DNA from: Peptococcaceae bacterium BRH_c8a
GTDB taxonomy: Bacteria; Bacillota; Desulfotomaculia; Desulfotomaculales; Desulfallaceae
Direction of reading: 5' to 3'
Assembly (NCBI GenBank): GCA_000961575.1
Contig: LADP01000046.1
Span: forward strand, 124,001-188,000
Length of the DNA: 64,000 nucleotides
Shown: positions 1-8,756 of the stretch, one piece after another
Numbering within the stretch: the stretch's first letter is position 1
How the letters are laid out: each line of letters starts with the position of its first letter
Program-made: the position numbers and the translations under genes
The notes under the pieces: generated by a model
Database searches by the model: none
Told to the model about the DNA's origin: nothing
The model's input: the letters and a program-made list of their open reading frames with translations, nothing else

Positions 1-151
1 CCACGTCTTTTTTTAAATGCTTCAATAAGATGTAATCGCCCAGGCCCCGGCCGCCCAGGTAATCCCGGGTGATGTGCTCGGGGCAGGGCTTACGGCTGAT
101 TTCCCCGGTCGACAGGTCAACCAGAACCAAGTCATTGCGAACGTTAGCCAC
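1..151 (-). CDS. Aldehyde:ferredoxin oxidoreductase, N-terminus (partial)
   Basis: Only the first 50 codons are in the window; the gene runs off the left edge. The start is a GTG preceded by an AAAGGAAG ribosome site. The translation contains LVLVDLSTGEISRKPCPEHI followed by DYLGGRGLGDYIL. This is the conserved N-terminus of the tungsten-pterin aldehyde ferredoxin oxidoreductase family, whose first domain binds the pterin. Such enzymes oxidise aldehydes to acids with ferredoxin as acceptor in the cytoplasm of anaerobes. The gene is too short for substrate assignment. It lies in the same direction as the hut genes but is separated from hutU by about 400 bp of repeats, so it is probably its own unit. 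Confidence 0.8.
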   Translation of the reverse strand, partial: MANVRNDLVLVDLSTGEISRKPCPEHITRDYLGGRGLGDYILLKHLKKDV

Positions 152-550
152 CGGCTCACTTCCTTTCTGATCAAGAAGTGTGTCAGGGGGACGGTTCCTT
201 TGACACACTTTTGTTATAAAGTATTTAGGAGTCAGGAGTCAGGAGTCAGAATTCAGAATTTAAAATGCCCTGTTATGTCGCTACGTTTACCGAAACCTTC
301 GCAATATCCCCTGCTATAGAACGATGCCAAAACGTAAAAACAATCCGAATATACCATACTTCGCAAACAACAATGATAGACGATAAACGTCAACCCGAAC
401 AATTGCCTTCTACATGCCAATTTTTATCGGTTTACTCATTCTTAATTCTGAATTCTGACTACTGACTTCTGTGTTTATTTTTGTGTCAAAGGAACCGTCC
501 CTTTGACATATTTTTTGCAACTTGCAACTTGCAACACCTGGCACCAAAGC
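152..550. repeat. Repeat-filled gap between hutU and the oxidoreductase
   Basis: No convincing gene lies here. The gap holds a copy of the GTGTCAAGGGGACGGTTCC-type palindrome at 178-208 and another at 482-511. It also holds stretches of the 'GAGTCAGGAGTCAG / CTGACTACTGACTTC' type near 228-262 and 449-472. A half copy of the TTGCAACACCTGGCACC repeat lies at 518-548, immediately downstream of the hutU stop. Confidence 0.8.
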
Positions 551-2575
551 TTACTTCAGGGCTGTGGTGACTAGCCGATCGACCAGTTCGTCGTCGGCCA
601 GGTAGGGCAGGGTGATGTGTCCGCTGCCTGCGAAATTGCGGTTGAACTCCATGCTGGTGGTGATGGAATTGTCGTTTCTGGCCCAGGAGCGCCTGGCTAC
701 GCCGCCCATCACGTCCCACAGCATCGCCGATTTGATGATGTTATCCACCCGGGCGGTGCCGTCCAGCACCAGGCCGAACCCGCCGTTGATCGCTTTGCCG
801 ATGCCCACGCCGCCGCCGTTGTGCAGCGAAACCAGGCTCATGCCCCGGGCGGCGTTGCCGGCGAAGCACTGGGTGGCCATGTCAGCCATCACATTGCTGC
901 CGTCTTTGATGTTGGCGGTTTCCCGGAAGGGCGAGTCGGTGCCGCCGGTATCGTGGTGATCCCGACCCAGCATCACCGGGCCGATTTCACCGTTCCTGAC
1001 CATCTCGTTGAACTTCAGGGCAATCTTAACCCGCCCCCCGGCGTCCTGGTACAGAATCCGGGCCTGGGAACCCACCACCAGCTTGTTCTGCTGGGCGTCC
1101 CTAATCCAGATGTAGTTGTCCCGATCCTGGTATCGCCCGGCCGGGTCAATGCAGTCCATAGCAGCCCGGTCGGTTTGAGCCAGGTCTTCGGGCTTGCCGC
1201 TCAGGCAAACCCAGCGGAAAGGCCCGTAACCGTAATCAAATAACTCCGGTCCCATAATGTCTTCCACGTAGGAGGGCCAGATAAAGCCGTCCTTATCGTC
1301 TACGCCGTTGGCGGCGATTTCTTGCACCCCGGCATCGTAGACCGCCTTTAAGAAAGCGTTACCATAATCGAAGAAATAAGTGCCCCGCTCCACCATGATT
1401 TTAATCAGCTCGTACTGCCGGCGCAGGCTTTTGTCCACCAGGCGGCGGAACTGTGACTGGTCTTCGGCCAGCAGCCTGGTGCGTTCATCGAAGGTGACCC
1501 CCTGGGGGCAGTAACCACCGGCATAGGCGACGTGGCAAGAAGTCTGGTCGGAAAGCAGTTCCACTTTGATATTGTTCTGCACCACGTATTCCAGCAGATC
1601 CACGATATTGCCGTGATAAGCAATAGACAGCGGCTCTTTTTTAGCCAGGTACTCGGCGGCCGTGCGGAAAATTTCGTCCAGGTCGTCCGACATCATGCCC
1701 ACCCAGCCCTGGTCGTGCCTGGTCTTGATGCGGGAGTAATCCACTTCGGCGATGATCCCCACCCCGCGGGCAATTTCCACTGCCTTGGGTTGGGCACCGC
1801 TCATGCCGCCCAGACCGGAAGAGATAAACATGTGCCCGCTAAGGTCGCCGTCCTCGGGGATGCCCAACTTGGCCCGGCCGGCAATCAAAATGGTGTTATA
1901 GGTGCCGTGCACAATACCCTGGGGGCCGATGTACATCCAGCCACCGGCGGTCATCTGGCCGTAGTTGGACACACCCATCTCCTGGGCGATCTCCCAGTCT
2001 TCCTGGTTGTCGAACATGCCCACCATCAGAGCGTTGGTGATAATCACCCGGGGCGCTTCGGGTTTGGAGGGAAACAGGCCCAGCGGGTGTCCCGATTCCA
2101 TTACCAGGGTCTGGTGGTCGGTCATGACCTCCAGGTACTTTTTAATTAGCCGGTATTGCATCCAGTTTTGGCAGACACTGCCCGTCTCGCCGTATGTAAC
2201 CAGTTCGTAAGGATACAGGGCCACCTCAAAATCCAGGTTGTTGTCGATCATCACCTGGAAAGCCCGGCCCTCGGTGCAGTTGCCCTGGTGTTCAGTGATG
2301 GGTTTGGCGCTAATCCGTCCCTCGGGGCGGAACCGGTATCCGTAAATGCGGCCCCGGGTGAGCAGTTCATTCAAGAATTCCGGGGCCAGCTCGGCGTGGT
2401 ATGCTTCGGGCACGTAGCGCAGGGCGTTTTTCAGGGCCACTTTGGTTTGGGCCGGCGTCAGGCGGAAGCCCCGGTTGGGAGCCCGGCGGATGCCCGGCAC
2501 AAAGGCAGGCGTTTTTTCGGGCACCTGATCAAGCTTTATGGTCATTGCTCCGGTTATTTCCCGGTTGGTCAGCAT
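551..2575 (-). CDS. hutU: Urocanate hydratase
   Basis: This 674-aa protein matches urocanase along its whole length. It should add water to urocanate to give 4-imidazolone-5-propionate, the second step of histidine degradation, using tightly bound NAD+ in the cytoplasm. Recognisable blocks include YGQMTAGGWMYIGPQGIVHGT (the family's nucleotide-binding and active-site region), SGLGGMSGAQPKA, and DQTSCHVAYAGGYCPQG with the conserved Cys region. FAGNAARGMSLVSLHNGGGVG lies near the C-terminus. The start ATG is backed by AGGAAGGGG. Some urocanases are about 550 aa; this length matches the longer Firmicutes form. It is the last hut gene in this direction and lies about 400 bp after the sigma-54 activator. 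Confidence 0.95.
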   Translation of the reverse strand: MLTNREITGAMTIKLDQVPEKTPAFVPGIRRAPNRGFRLTPAQTKVALKNALRYVPEAYHAELAPEFLNELLTRGRIYGYRFRPEGRISAKPITEHQGNCTEGRAFQVMIDNNLDFEVALYPYELVTYGETGSVCQNWMQYRLIKKYLEVMTDHQTLVMESGHPLGLFPSKPEAPRVIITNALMVGMFDNQEDWEIAQEMGVSNYGQMTAGGWMYIGPQGIVHGTYNTILIAGRAKLGIPEDGDLSGHMFISSGLGGMSGAQPKAVEIARGVGIIAEVDYSRIKTRHDQGWVGMMSDDLDEIFRTAAEYLAKKEPLSIAYHGNIVDLLEYVVQNNIKVELLSDQTSCHVAYAGGYCPQGVTFDERTRLLAEDQSQFRRLVDKSLRRQYELIKIMVERGTYFFDYGNAFLKAVYDAGVQEIAANGVDDKDGFIWPSYVEDIMGPELFDYGYGPFRWVCLSGKPEDLAQTDRAAMDCIDPAGRYQDRDNYIWIRDAQQNKLVVGSQARILYQDAGGRVKIALKFNEMVRNGEIGPVMLGRDHHDTGGTDSPFRETANIKDGSNVMADMATQCFAGNAARGMSLVSLHNGGGVGIGKAINGGFGLVLDGTARVDNIIKSAMLWDVMGGVARRSWARNDNSITTSMEFNRNFAGSGHITLPYLADDELVDRLVTTALK

Positions 2576-2677
2576 TTGATTACCCCTTCCTGAAAAGGTT
2601 ATAAACCGCTTTAGTTTTATGGATATTCATTAACAAGCACTACCCCTGAAAATACTTTTATGTTAGTTATAGTGGGC

Positions 2678-2870
2678 GCGGCGCTCCGGTGATATCGCTC
2701 CGCTCTCTCTTGCAATTCTTATTGTTGTGGTTGGAGCGGGTTATTGTTACCGCATGGCACAAATTGCTTAACCGTTTGGCTACGCCCTAAGGAGCCTGAA
2801 TTCGGGGCTATGACGGGCTAATCAACGCATCCAGGTGCACCGTTCGCTCCGGATATCACCGGATCGCCGC
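2678..2870. repeat. MITE-like element with 19-bp terminal inverted repeats
   Basis: The 400-bp gap between hutU and its regulator contains a 193-bp segment bounded by GCGGCGCTCCGGTGATATC (2678-2696) and GATATCACCGGATCGCCGC (2852-2870). These are inverted copies matching at 18 of 19 positions. It has no ORF of note inside. Size and inverted ends resemble a non-autonomous transposable element (MITE). I see no clear target-site duplication, so the assignment is tentative. Confidence 0.5.
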
Positions 2871-2945
2871 GAGAGCTGGTTTTTTATTTTCCGCTAGTGC
2901 CTGTTTAGCGGTATGGTGGTTTACCTAGAGAATAAACTATAGTGC

Positions 2946-3008
2946 TGTCATCCTGAGCGCAGCGAAGGATCTTATCTTTTAAGATTCTTCACTTCGTTCA
3001 GTATGACA
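2946..3008. repeat. Palindromic repeat, TCATCCTGAGCG family
   Basis: An inverted pair: GTCATCCTGAGCGCAGCGAAG and its imperfect reverse CTTCACTTCGTTCAGTATGAC. Copies of this family also lie at about 7985, 19813, 23275-23460, 28433, 43450 and 59746. It supplies the last codons of the neighbouring sigma-54 activator gene. Confidence 0.85.
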
Positions 3009-4436
3009 TATTAGATCCACTGCTTTAATCCCCAGGCGGCGCATCCGGTACTGTAGGTTTTGCCGCAGGATGCCCAGTTCCCTGGCCGAGCGGGTAATGT
3101 TGCCATGGTTATTGAGCAAAACATATTCGATGGCCCGCCGTTCCGCCTGCTCCAGGATGGTGTGCAGCGTGCCTTCGGCAGCGTCGGGGGCCGGCGTGGG
3201 CAGCTTCTTAACCTGCACAAACCGGGGCCGCACGTATGACGGCAGGTGGTCAAAAGTTACGGTGTCTTCACCGGGATCCAACATAGCCAGGCAGCTTTCG
3301 ATGACGTGTTCCAGTTCCCGCACGTTCCCGGGCCACTGGTAACGGATCATGGCAATCCGCAGCTCCGGATCCAGTTGGGCGTTGCCCTGGCCGTAAACGC
3401 CGCTGTACCGATGCATGAAGTAAGTGATTAGTTTTTCTATATCTTCGGGCCTTTCCCGCAGGGGCGGCAGAATAATAGTAAACACCGCGAACCGGTAATA
3501 CAGGTCTTCCCGCAGAGTGCCCTTGTTGATGCACTCCTGGGGATCTATGTTGGTGGAAGTGAAAATGCGGCACTGCACCGGCAGTTCCTTATTCCCGCCC
3601 AGCCGGCGGTAGGTTCTTTCCTGCAGCACCCGCAGCAGTTTGGCCTGCAGTTGGGGGCTCATGGAGTTGATTTCGTCTAAAAACAGGGTGCCTTCCCCGG
3701 CCTGTTCAAAAAGGCCCGGGCTGTTTACCGCCCCGGTGAAAGAACCTTTGACGGTGCCGAAGAGGATACTTTCCAGCAGCGTTTCGGGTATGGCCGCGCA
3801 GTTAATGCCCACAAAGGGCTGGGCCTGCCGGCTACTGGCGTTATGAATGCTCTGCACCAGCACCTCTTTGCCGGTGCCGGTTTCGCCGTATACCAGCACA
3901 GTACCGTCTGCTTTGGCAGCTTTTTGAGCCTGGCGCACAATCCGGTCCATAGCCCGGCTGACGTAAACGAAGTGTTCAAAGGTGTAGCGCGTGCCATTTT
4001 TAAGCGGGTGCTCCCTGCTCTCGGATAGCACCTGCTTTTGCAGCAGAATGTTGCGGCTGAGCAGATCTTTAATGCGCGTCACGTCGCGGCATACGGAAAA
4101 TGCGCCAATAACCCGGCCCTTTTCAACCACCGGATAGGTGCTGGCCATCAGGTTAACCTCACGCCCGTTGGCCGTGAAGTACATTTTAGGCACCTCTTTA
4201 ACCGGTTCTCCGGTTTCCACCACGGCCAAGTGTTCGCTGGTCTCCGGGGTGACCCGATAAACTTCGGTCAGGTACCGGCCGATAACCTCGCTTTCACTGA
4301 GCCCTTCCATTTTCTCCAGGGCATCATTATAATAAAGAATCCTACCCCGGGTATCGGTGACGATAATCCCCTCGGAAACCTCATCCAGTGTATTTTCCAA
4401 CAGGGCCAGCCGCTTTTGAAGATCACCCTGCATCAC
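2979..4436 (-). CDS. PAS/AAA+/Fis sigma-54-dependent activator, probable hut regulator
   Basis: A 485-aa bacterial enhancer-binding protein. An N-terminal PAS sensor (about residues 10-120) leads into a sigma-54 interaction AAA+ domain. Walker A is GETGTGKE at 184-191, the sigma-54 contact loop is GSFTGA at 231-236 (canonical GAFTGA), and Walker B is LFLDEI at 251-256. An HTH_8/Fis DNA-binding helix ends near 470. There is no receiver domain, so it probably senses a small ligand through PAS. Its position between cyclodeaminase and hutU suggests control of histidine or glutamate catabolism, as RocR-type proteins control arginine use; this is inference. The final residues CHTERSEES are read from an intergenic palindromic repeat, so the ancestral protein probably ended soon after the HTH. 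Confidence 0.88.
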   Translation of the reverse strand: MMQGDLQKRLALLENTLDEVSEGIIVTDTRGRILYYNDALEKMEGLSESEVIGRYLTEVYRVTPETSEHLAVVETGEPVKEVPKMYFTANGREVNLMASTYPVVEKGRVIGAFSVCRDVTRIKDLLSRNILLQKQVLSESREHPLKNGTRYTFEHFVYVSRAMDRIVRQAQKAAKADGTVLVYGETGTGKEVLVQSIHNASSRQAQPFVGINCAAIPETLLESILFGTVKGSFTGAVNSPGLFEQAGEGTLFLDEINSMSPQLQAKLLRVLQERTYRRLGGNKELPVQCRIFTSTNIDPQECINKGTLREDLYYRFAVFTIILPPLRERPEDIEKLITYFMHRYSGVYGQGNAQLDPELRIAMIRYQWPGNVRELEHVIESCLAMLDPGEDTVTFDHLPSYVRPRFVQVKKLPTPAPDAAEGTLHTILEQAERRAIEYVLLNNHGNITRSARELGILRQNLQYRMRRLGIKAVDLICHTERSEES

Positions 4437-4547
4437 TCATGCCCCCCACAACGTTAATAATTTATGATGAGTATTGCAGTAGTGTCTTCGACCCGGTATG
4501 ACAAATATCCTATTAGACTGCTGGATAACACAAACATTGCCAGGCCC

Positions 4548-5192
4548 TTACCATTCCACCATGTGCGGCATCTTCTCCAGCATCTGCCAGCGGAACTCTT
4601 CGTACAGGGCGGCGGCTTCGGACATAACCCGATCCCGCTCATCCTCGGCCTGGGCCTTATAGGCAGCGTCTTTTATGGCATCCAGGTTGATGGCCACGTT
4701 GAACATGGCGCCGGTTATCCCGCTGTACGCCATCATTGCGGCCACCCCGGCGTCGCTCAAGGCATTAGGGTTACCAACTGCCATCACTTCCCGGCACAAA
4801 TGCAGCACGCGCAGGCACTCTTTGGCCACCAGCATGGGATGATCGGCAGCTCCCTTGAGGGTCTGCTGGATTACCTCGGAACGATCGGCTTTCTCATCTT
4901 CTGTCACTTTGGGCATCCGGTAAGCCTGCATCACCCGGTTAAAGGCACTGGTATCTTCGTCCACGTGCCGGCCCAGGCTATCTTTCAATGCGGATGCTTC
5001 CCCGAGCACCCGCCCCATGTCGTCGTTCTCCAATTCGCCCCCGGACAGGCGTGCCACCATACAAACCAGGGACGCGGCCAGCGAGCCGGCCAGGGCGGAC
5101 ACACTGCCGCCGCCCGGGGCGGGTGAACCCGAGGCCAGCTCATCCAAAAAATCTTGCACTGTCATATCCATCAACTTTCCAGACTCTAACAT
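4548..5192 (-). CDS. fchA: Formimidoyl-tetrahydrofolate cyclodeaminase
   Basis: The 214-aa protein belongs to the FTCD_C/cyclodeaminase family. It should convert 5-formimino-THF to 5,10-methenyl-THF plus ammonia. The N-terminal DFLDELASGSPAPGGGSVSALAG motif, with its Pro-Gly-Gly-Gly folate-binding turn, is diagnostic. The rest is the expected all-helical fold. The ATG start has a GGAAGGAATG site. It follows the separate formimidoyltransferase gene; the two functions are fused in mammals but are separate proteins in anaerobes such as purine-fermenting clostridia. Together they pass the formimino carbon of histidine into the tetrahydrofolate pool. Confidence 0.93.
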   Translation of the reverse strand: MLESGKLMDMTVQDFLDELASGSPAPGGGSVSALAGSLAASLVCMVARLSGGELENDDMGRVLGEASALKDSLGRHVDEDTSAFNRVMQAYRMPKVTEDEKADRSEVIQQTLKGAADHPMLVAKECLRVLHLCREVMAVGNPNALSDAGVAAMMAYSGITGAMFNVAINLDAIKDAAYKAQAEDERDRVMSEAAALYEEFRWQMLEKMPHMVEW

Positions 5193-5243
5193 GCGCTCAT
5201 TCCTTCCGTTATTGGTAGTTATTCAGCTATTCAGCATTCCTAA

Positions 5244-5364
5244 TGTAGGGGCAAGCCCCCGTGCCTGCCCGGGCAACCACAGGGGGTTGCCCCTACAACA
5301 TCTCTACAATTAACGCTATACCCCGGCATCATTAATTCGGTCACCCGCAAGGGGTGCCCCTACG
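5244..5364. repeat. Palindromic repeat, GTAGGGGCAAGCCCC family
   Basis: Between ftcD and fchA lie GTAGGGGCAAGCCCCC and inverted partners GGGGGTTGCCCCTAC and GGGGTGCCCCTAC. A related GTAGGGAACGCCCCC / GGGGCCGTTCCCTAC pair occurs at about 23565-23645. The arms can form hairpins in either transcript. Confidence 0.75.
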
Positions 5365-5386
5365 AATGGAGGATGACAGTTCCGCT

Positions 5387-6286
5387 TTATTGGTCTAAAA
5401 GCCTGTTTTCCAAAACCTGTTCGGGCTTAAAATTCTCCAGCCGCAGGTAAAAGGCTGCCGCCTCAATCAACGCTTCCATGGGCAGCAACCCCACCACCTC
5501 GCTGCCGATAACATTTACACCATAGCGGGAGGCCTCGCATTTAACCGTTTCAAACACCCGCTGCAGTGATACTTCTTGGAAATTGCACACGTTTATGGTC
5601 ACCTGGGCCACCTGGCGGTCTTCAATCATCACGCCCAGCGCCTTGATGCTGGGGTAACCTCCGCTGCTGCCACGGATGGACTTGGCAATAGCCTTGGCAA
5701 TGGCCACATCTGAAGTGCCCAGGTTGATATTATACGCCACCAGCGGCGGCCGCGCCCCCACAGCGGTGGCGCCGGCGGTGGGATGCAGGCGGGCCGGCCC
5801 GAAGTCGGGTTGTCTTTCGGGCTGACCGATGGCTTCTTTCAGCCCCTCGTATTCCCCCTTGCGCACCTGGGGCAGGTTTTTACGCTCCGGCCGGGTGGCC
5901 GCGGACTCGTAAAGATAAACCGGGATGCCCAGCTTGGCACCCATATCGGCGCCCAGTTCCCGGGCCAGGGTTACGCATTCATCCATAGTGGTATCCCCAA
6001 TGGGAATAAAGGGGATTACGTCGGTGGCCCCGATACGCGGGTGCGCACCCTGGTGCTGCTCCATGTTAATCAACTCGGCAGCCCTGGCCGCCCCCAGGAA
6101 AGCCGCCTCTTTAACCGGCCCGGCCTCCCCGATAAAGGTCACCACCGCGCGGTTATGGCTGGGGTCGGTGGAATAATCCAGCACCCGCACCCCCGCCACC
6201 CCCCTGATGGCATCGACAATCTGCTCCACAACATCGGGACGGCGGCCTTCACTAAAATTAGGCACACACTGAACAAGCTTGGCCAT
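5387..6286 (-). CDS. ftcD: Glutamate formimidoyltransferase
   Basis: The 299-aa protein matches the formiminotransferase N- and C-subdomains of FTCD, but as a stand-alone enzyme of the usual bacterial size. It transfers the formimino group of N-formimino-L-glutamate to tetrahydrofolate, releasing glutamate. Signature segments are the N-terminal CVPNFSEGRRPDVVEQI, DPSHNRAVVTF, and HQGAHPRIGATDVIPFIPI with the catalytic His region. The start has TTGGAGGGTAAATGCAATG. Its presence, with no sign of hutG or hutF, indicates that histidine is degraded by the tetrahydrofolate-dependent route, conserving the carbon as methenyl-THF. Confidence 0.95.
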   Translation of the reverse strand: MAKLVQCVPNFSEGRRPDVVEQIVDAIRGVAGVRVLDYSTDPSHNRAVVTFIGEAGPVKEAAFLGAARAAELINMEQHQGAHPRIGATDVIPFIPIGDTTMDECVTLARELGADMGAKLGIPVYLYESAATRPERKNLPQVRKGEYEGLKEAIGQPERQPDFGPARLHPTAGATAVGARPPLVAYNINLGTSDVAIAKAIAKSIRGSSGGYPSIKALGVMIEDRQVAQVTINVCNFQEVSLQRVFETVKCEASRYGVNVIGSEVVGLLPMEALIEAAAFYLRLENFKPEQVLENRLLDQ

Positions 6287-6389
6287 TGCATTTACCCTCC
6301 AAAGTTATTGCCTTGTTATTGTGTTGATCAAACATTGCACACTTTTGGCAAGAATTTAGTTCATATCTTGTTTAGAAGACAGGGTTAAG

Positions 6390-6424
6390 GAAAGGGGACA
6401 CACCCCTTCGGGGAATGTCCCCAA
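6390..6424. repeat. GGGGACAnnCCCC-type palindrome
   Basis: GGGGACACACCCCTTCGGGGAATGTCCCC lies just downstream of hutI. A related but longer array of GGGGACATT / GTGTCCCC units is embedded in a coding sequence at 11010-11095. Confidence 0.7.
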
Positions 6425-6434
6425 TGGTAAGCGT

Positions 6435-7697
6435 TTACACTACCTTTCCGGATTTGATTACAGTCAATGCAAGATTGGTGCCGAACCGGTACATCAAGTA
6501 CCGGTAATCTAAGGCGTCAAAAATAACCAGGTCGGCCTGTTTGCCCACTTCCAGGCTGCCCACCCGGGCGGCCCGGCCCAGGGCGTGGGCGGAATTGATG
6601 GTTACCGCCGAAACTACCTCGGCCGGCATCATCTTCAGCTGGCGGCAGGCCAAGCCCATCACAATCTGCATCGAATTGACCGGGCTGCTGCCGGGGTTGA
6701 AATCGCTGGCCAGGGCCACCGCCACGCCCTGCTCAATCATTGACCGGGCCGGGGCGTACTGTTTGCCCATCAAGCAAAAGGTGGTGGCCGGCAGAATTAC
6801 CGCCACCGTGACCGACTCCGCCAGCTGCCGGATGCCCTCTGCCGACACCGCCATCAGGTGATCCGCCGAAACCGCCCCCAGTTCCACAGCCAATTCAGCA
6901 CCGCCCAGCGAGACTATCTCGTCAGCGTGCAGCTTGGGCTGCATGCCCAACCGGCGCGCGGCCAGCAATATCTGCCGGGACTGCTCCACGGTAAACACGC
7001 CTTGTTCGCAAAACACGTCACAGAATTCCGCCAACCCCTCCCGAGCCACCGCCGGCAGCATTTCTTCAATCACCAGGCGCACAAATGCATTGGGGTTGGC
7101 TTTATATTCGATGGGGATGGCGTGGGCGCCCAAAAAGGTGGGCACCAGGTCGACGGGATGGCTGTTGTGCAGTTCCCGAACCGCCGCAAGCATTTTTACC
7201 TCATCCTCGGTGGTCAGCCCGTAACCGCTCTTGACCTCGGCAGTGGTAGTGCCTTGGGCTAGCATCTGGTCCAGATACTTGCGCCCGGCAGCGACCAGTT
7301 CTTCCCGGCCGGCAGCCCGGGTGGCCCGCACGGTATCCAAAATGCCGCCCCCCTGGGCCAGTATTTCCAGGTAGCCCATGCCGGCAATCTTCATTTCCAA
7401 CTCATGTTCCCGGGAGCCGGCGAACACCACGTGGGTATGGGGATCCACCAGGCCGGGCAGCACTACCCGGCCGCCCGCGTCAATAACCGTGGCGTCCCCG
7501 GTCAGTTCTACTTGTTCTTGCACTTGCGCCGCCGGCCCCACCGCCACGATGATGCCGTCTTGGGCGGCCAGCACACCATTTTCAACCAGGCCGATGTCGG
7601 CCAACTCGGCGCCGCGCTTGGGAAGCTGGGAGTAACCGGCCACCGTTACCAGTTGGCCGGCGTTATGTACCAGGAAATCAGCTTTTATTTTGCTCAT
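6435..7697 (-). CDS. hutI: Imidazolonepropionase
   Basis: A 420-aa amidohydrolase matching imidazolonepropionase, which hydrolyses 4-imidazolone-5-propionate to N-formimino-L-glutamate in a metal-dependent reaction. The metal-binding LVDPHTHVVFAGSREHE block (HxH) is present. So are AEVKSGYGLTTEDE, the substrate region FLGAHAIPIEYK, HADEIVSLGGAELA and ALASDFNPGSSPV, which carries the catalytic Asp. The ATG start (MSKIKADF) is chosen because AAAGGAAGTG precedes it. An upstream in-frame extension of 35 codons would be read from repeat DNA and lacks a ribosome site. hutP lies upstream in the same direction. Confidence 0.95.
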   Translation of the reverse strand: MSKIKADFLVHNAGQLVTVAGYSQLPKRGAELADIGLVENGVLAAQDGIIVAVGPAAQVQEQVELTGDATVIDAGGRVVLPGLVDPHTHVVFAGSREHELEMKIAGMGYLEILAQGGGILDTVRATRAAGREELVAAGRKYLDQMLAQGTTTAEVKSGYGLTTEDEVKMLAAVRELHNSHPVDLVPTFLGAHAIPIEYKANPNAFVRLVIEEMLPAVAREGLAEFCDVFCEQGVFTVEQSRQILLAARRLGMQPKLHADEIVSLGGAELAVELGAVSADHLMAVSAEGIRQLAESVTVAVILPATTFCLMGKQYAPARSMIEQGVAVALASDFNPGSSPVNSMQIVMGLACRQLKMMPAEVVSAVTINSAHALGRAARVGSLEVGKQADLVIFDALDYRYLMYRFGTNLALTVIKSGKVV

Positions 7698-7747
7698 TAA
7701 ACAGCACTTCCTTTCTACTGAAAGCAAACCATTTGAATGTAAACCTG

Positions 7748-8123
7748 ACCAGACAGGTCCCTGTCCCCTTGTCTGCTTGAAAACAAAAAGGGAATAGAGC
7801 ACGAATCATTAATTCGCCCCTACTCCCTCGCATCTCGCAACTATGAGTAGCCCCAGTCGTTTATTTTTCAAATTTTAACATGTAACCCCGTTAAACGCAA
7901 CCGCGCCCGCTCTGAAAAGGCTTGGTGATGGGCGTTGTGTCATTGCAATGAATACAACGAAACGAAGAACATTGTCATTAAGCCTGTCATTCTGAGCGCA
8001 GCGAAGAATCTTAAAGATTAGATCCTTCGCTGCGCTCAGGATGACAAGCTTAGGGTAAGGTGCCAGGTGTTGCAAGTTGAAAGTTGCGTATTCTGCAGCT
8101 TTCAACTTGCAACACCTGGCACC
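7748..8123. repeat. Repeat-rich gap between hutP and hutI
   Basis: The 460-bp gap has no gene. It holds a GACAGGTCCCTGTCCCCTTGTCTG copy (7748-7776) and a TCATTCTGAGCG inverted pair (7985-8047). It also holds a perfect 25-bp palindrome with arms at 8059-8083 and 8099-8123 (GGTGCCAGGTGTTGCAAGTT type). The last could fold into a strong hairpin in the hut transcript, but no U-run follows it. Confidence 0.8.
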
Positions 8124-8158
8124 AAAGCCCAACCAGAAAGTTGTATTCGTTTACCCGT

Positions 8159-8602
8159 CTAAACCGGGTTGATACCCAGCCCGATGACCTCGTGTTCAAA
8201 CCCCTTGATGGGCGCCCCCATGTATCCGTACAGGGCCACCGCCACCCAGTCGCCGTCCTCATGATCGCCGGGTATCCTGGGGCCCCGGACAATGCTAAAC
8301 ACCAGCCCGGCGCTGCGCAGCACGTTGCCCAGGCCCAGCTGTCCCCGGCAGATGGCATTGTATGCCTCCAGCACTGAATGATAGATGGCATGCTCCTCCC
8401 GGTAAATATCCTTCACCAGGCCTTCCTTCTTGGCGGCTGTTTCCACAGCCGCAAATATTTTGGTGGAATCCATGGAGCCAACTTTACCTTTATACAACCT
8501 GTAACCAAGTTCAGAACCGATTTTTTCCAGCCTCTTTTTATCTTCTTCGGAACCCAACACCAATAAAAGAGCAAGTTTGCCCAGTTTAATCGATTCGTAC
8601 AT
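8159..8602 (-). CDS. hutP: Hut operon mRNA-binding antiterminator HutP
   Basis: The 147-aa protein matches HutP in length (about 148 aa in Bacillus) and sequence. HutP is an L-histidine- and Mg2+-dependent RNA-binding protein that prevents termination in the hut mRNA. Diagnostic segments are KVGSMDSTKIFAAVETAAKK, the metal/histidine-binding REEHAIYHSVLEA, and the C-terminal GAPIKGFEHEVIGLGINPV. The ATG start is preceded by a strong AAAGGAGG; a longer frame upstream is not supported. It is the promoter-proximal gene, with hutI downstream after a gap of about 460 bp, the same order in which Bacillus places its regulated terminator after hutP. A sigma-54 activator lies in the same cluster, so two layers of control are possible. 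Confidence 0.95.
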   Translation of the reverse strand: MYESIKLGKLALLLVLGSEEDKKRLEKIGSELGYRLYKGKVGSMDSTKIFAAVETAAKKEGLVKDIYREEHAIYHSVLEAYNAICRGQLGLGNVLRSAGLVFSIVRGPRIPGDHEDGDWVAVALYGYMGAPIKGFEHEVIGLGINPV

Positions 8603-8756
8603 GGAGAAACCTCCTTTACGTTTGCCACACCGTAAACAAAAAAGCAAACTCACAACTGAGCCTGCCCCCGCGCATCTTCTTCCCTGATTAGGCTTATTCG
8701 ACGTCCGAAAATTGATTTCCTTTTATGTAACGTACTTTCTTGCTGGCAGGTTATGT

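Noticed and set aside
617-1243. Long plus-strand frames opposite hutU
   Set aside because: They mirror the GC-rich codon pattern of the true gene on the other strand and have no family features or ribosome sites.
2750-2770. TGGCACAAATTGC, resembling a sigma-54 promoter
   Set aside because: It is on the plus strand, opposite to the genes, and the GG-GC spacing is two bases too short.
6435-7802. Longer N-terminus of imidazolonepropionase
   Set aside because: The extra 35 residues are read from repeat DNA and the ribosome site lies before the internal ATG at 7697.
8059-8123. Perfect palindrome after hutP as the HutP-controlled terminator
   Set aside because: No U-run follows on the transcribed strand, and identical palindromes occur elsewhere (15782, 59622), so it is listed as a repeat.
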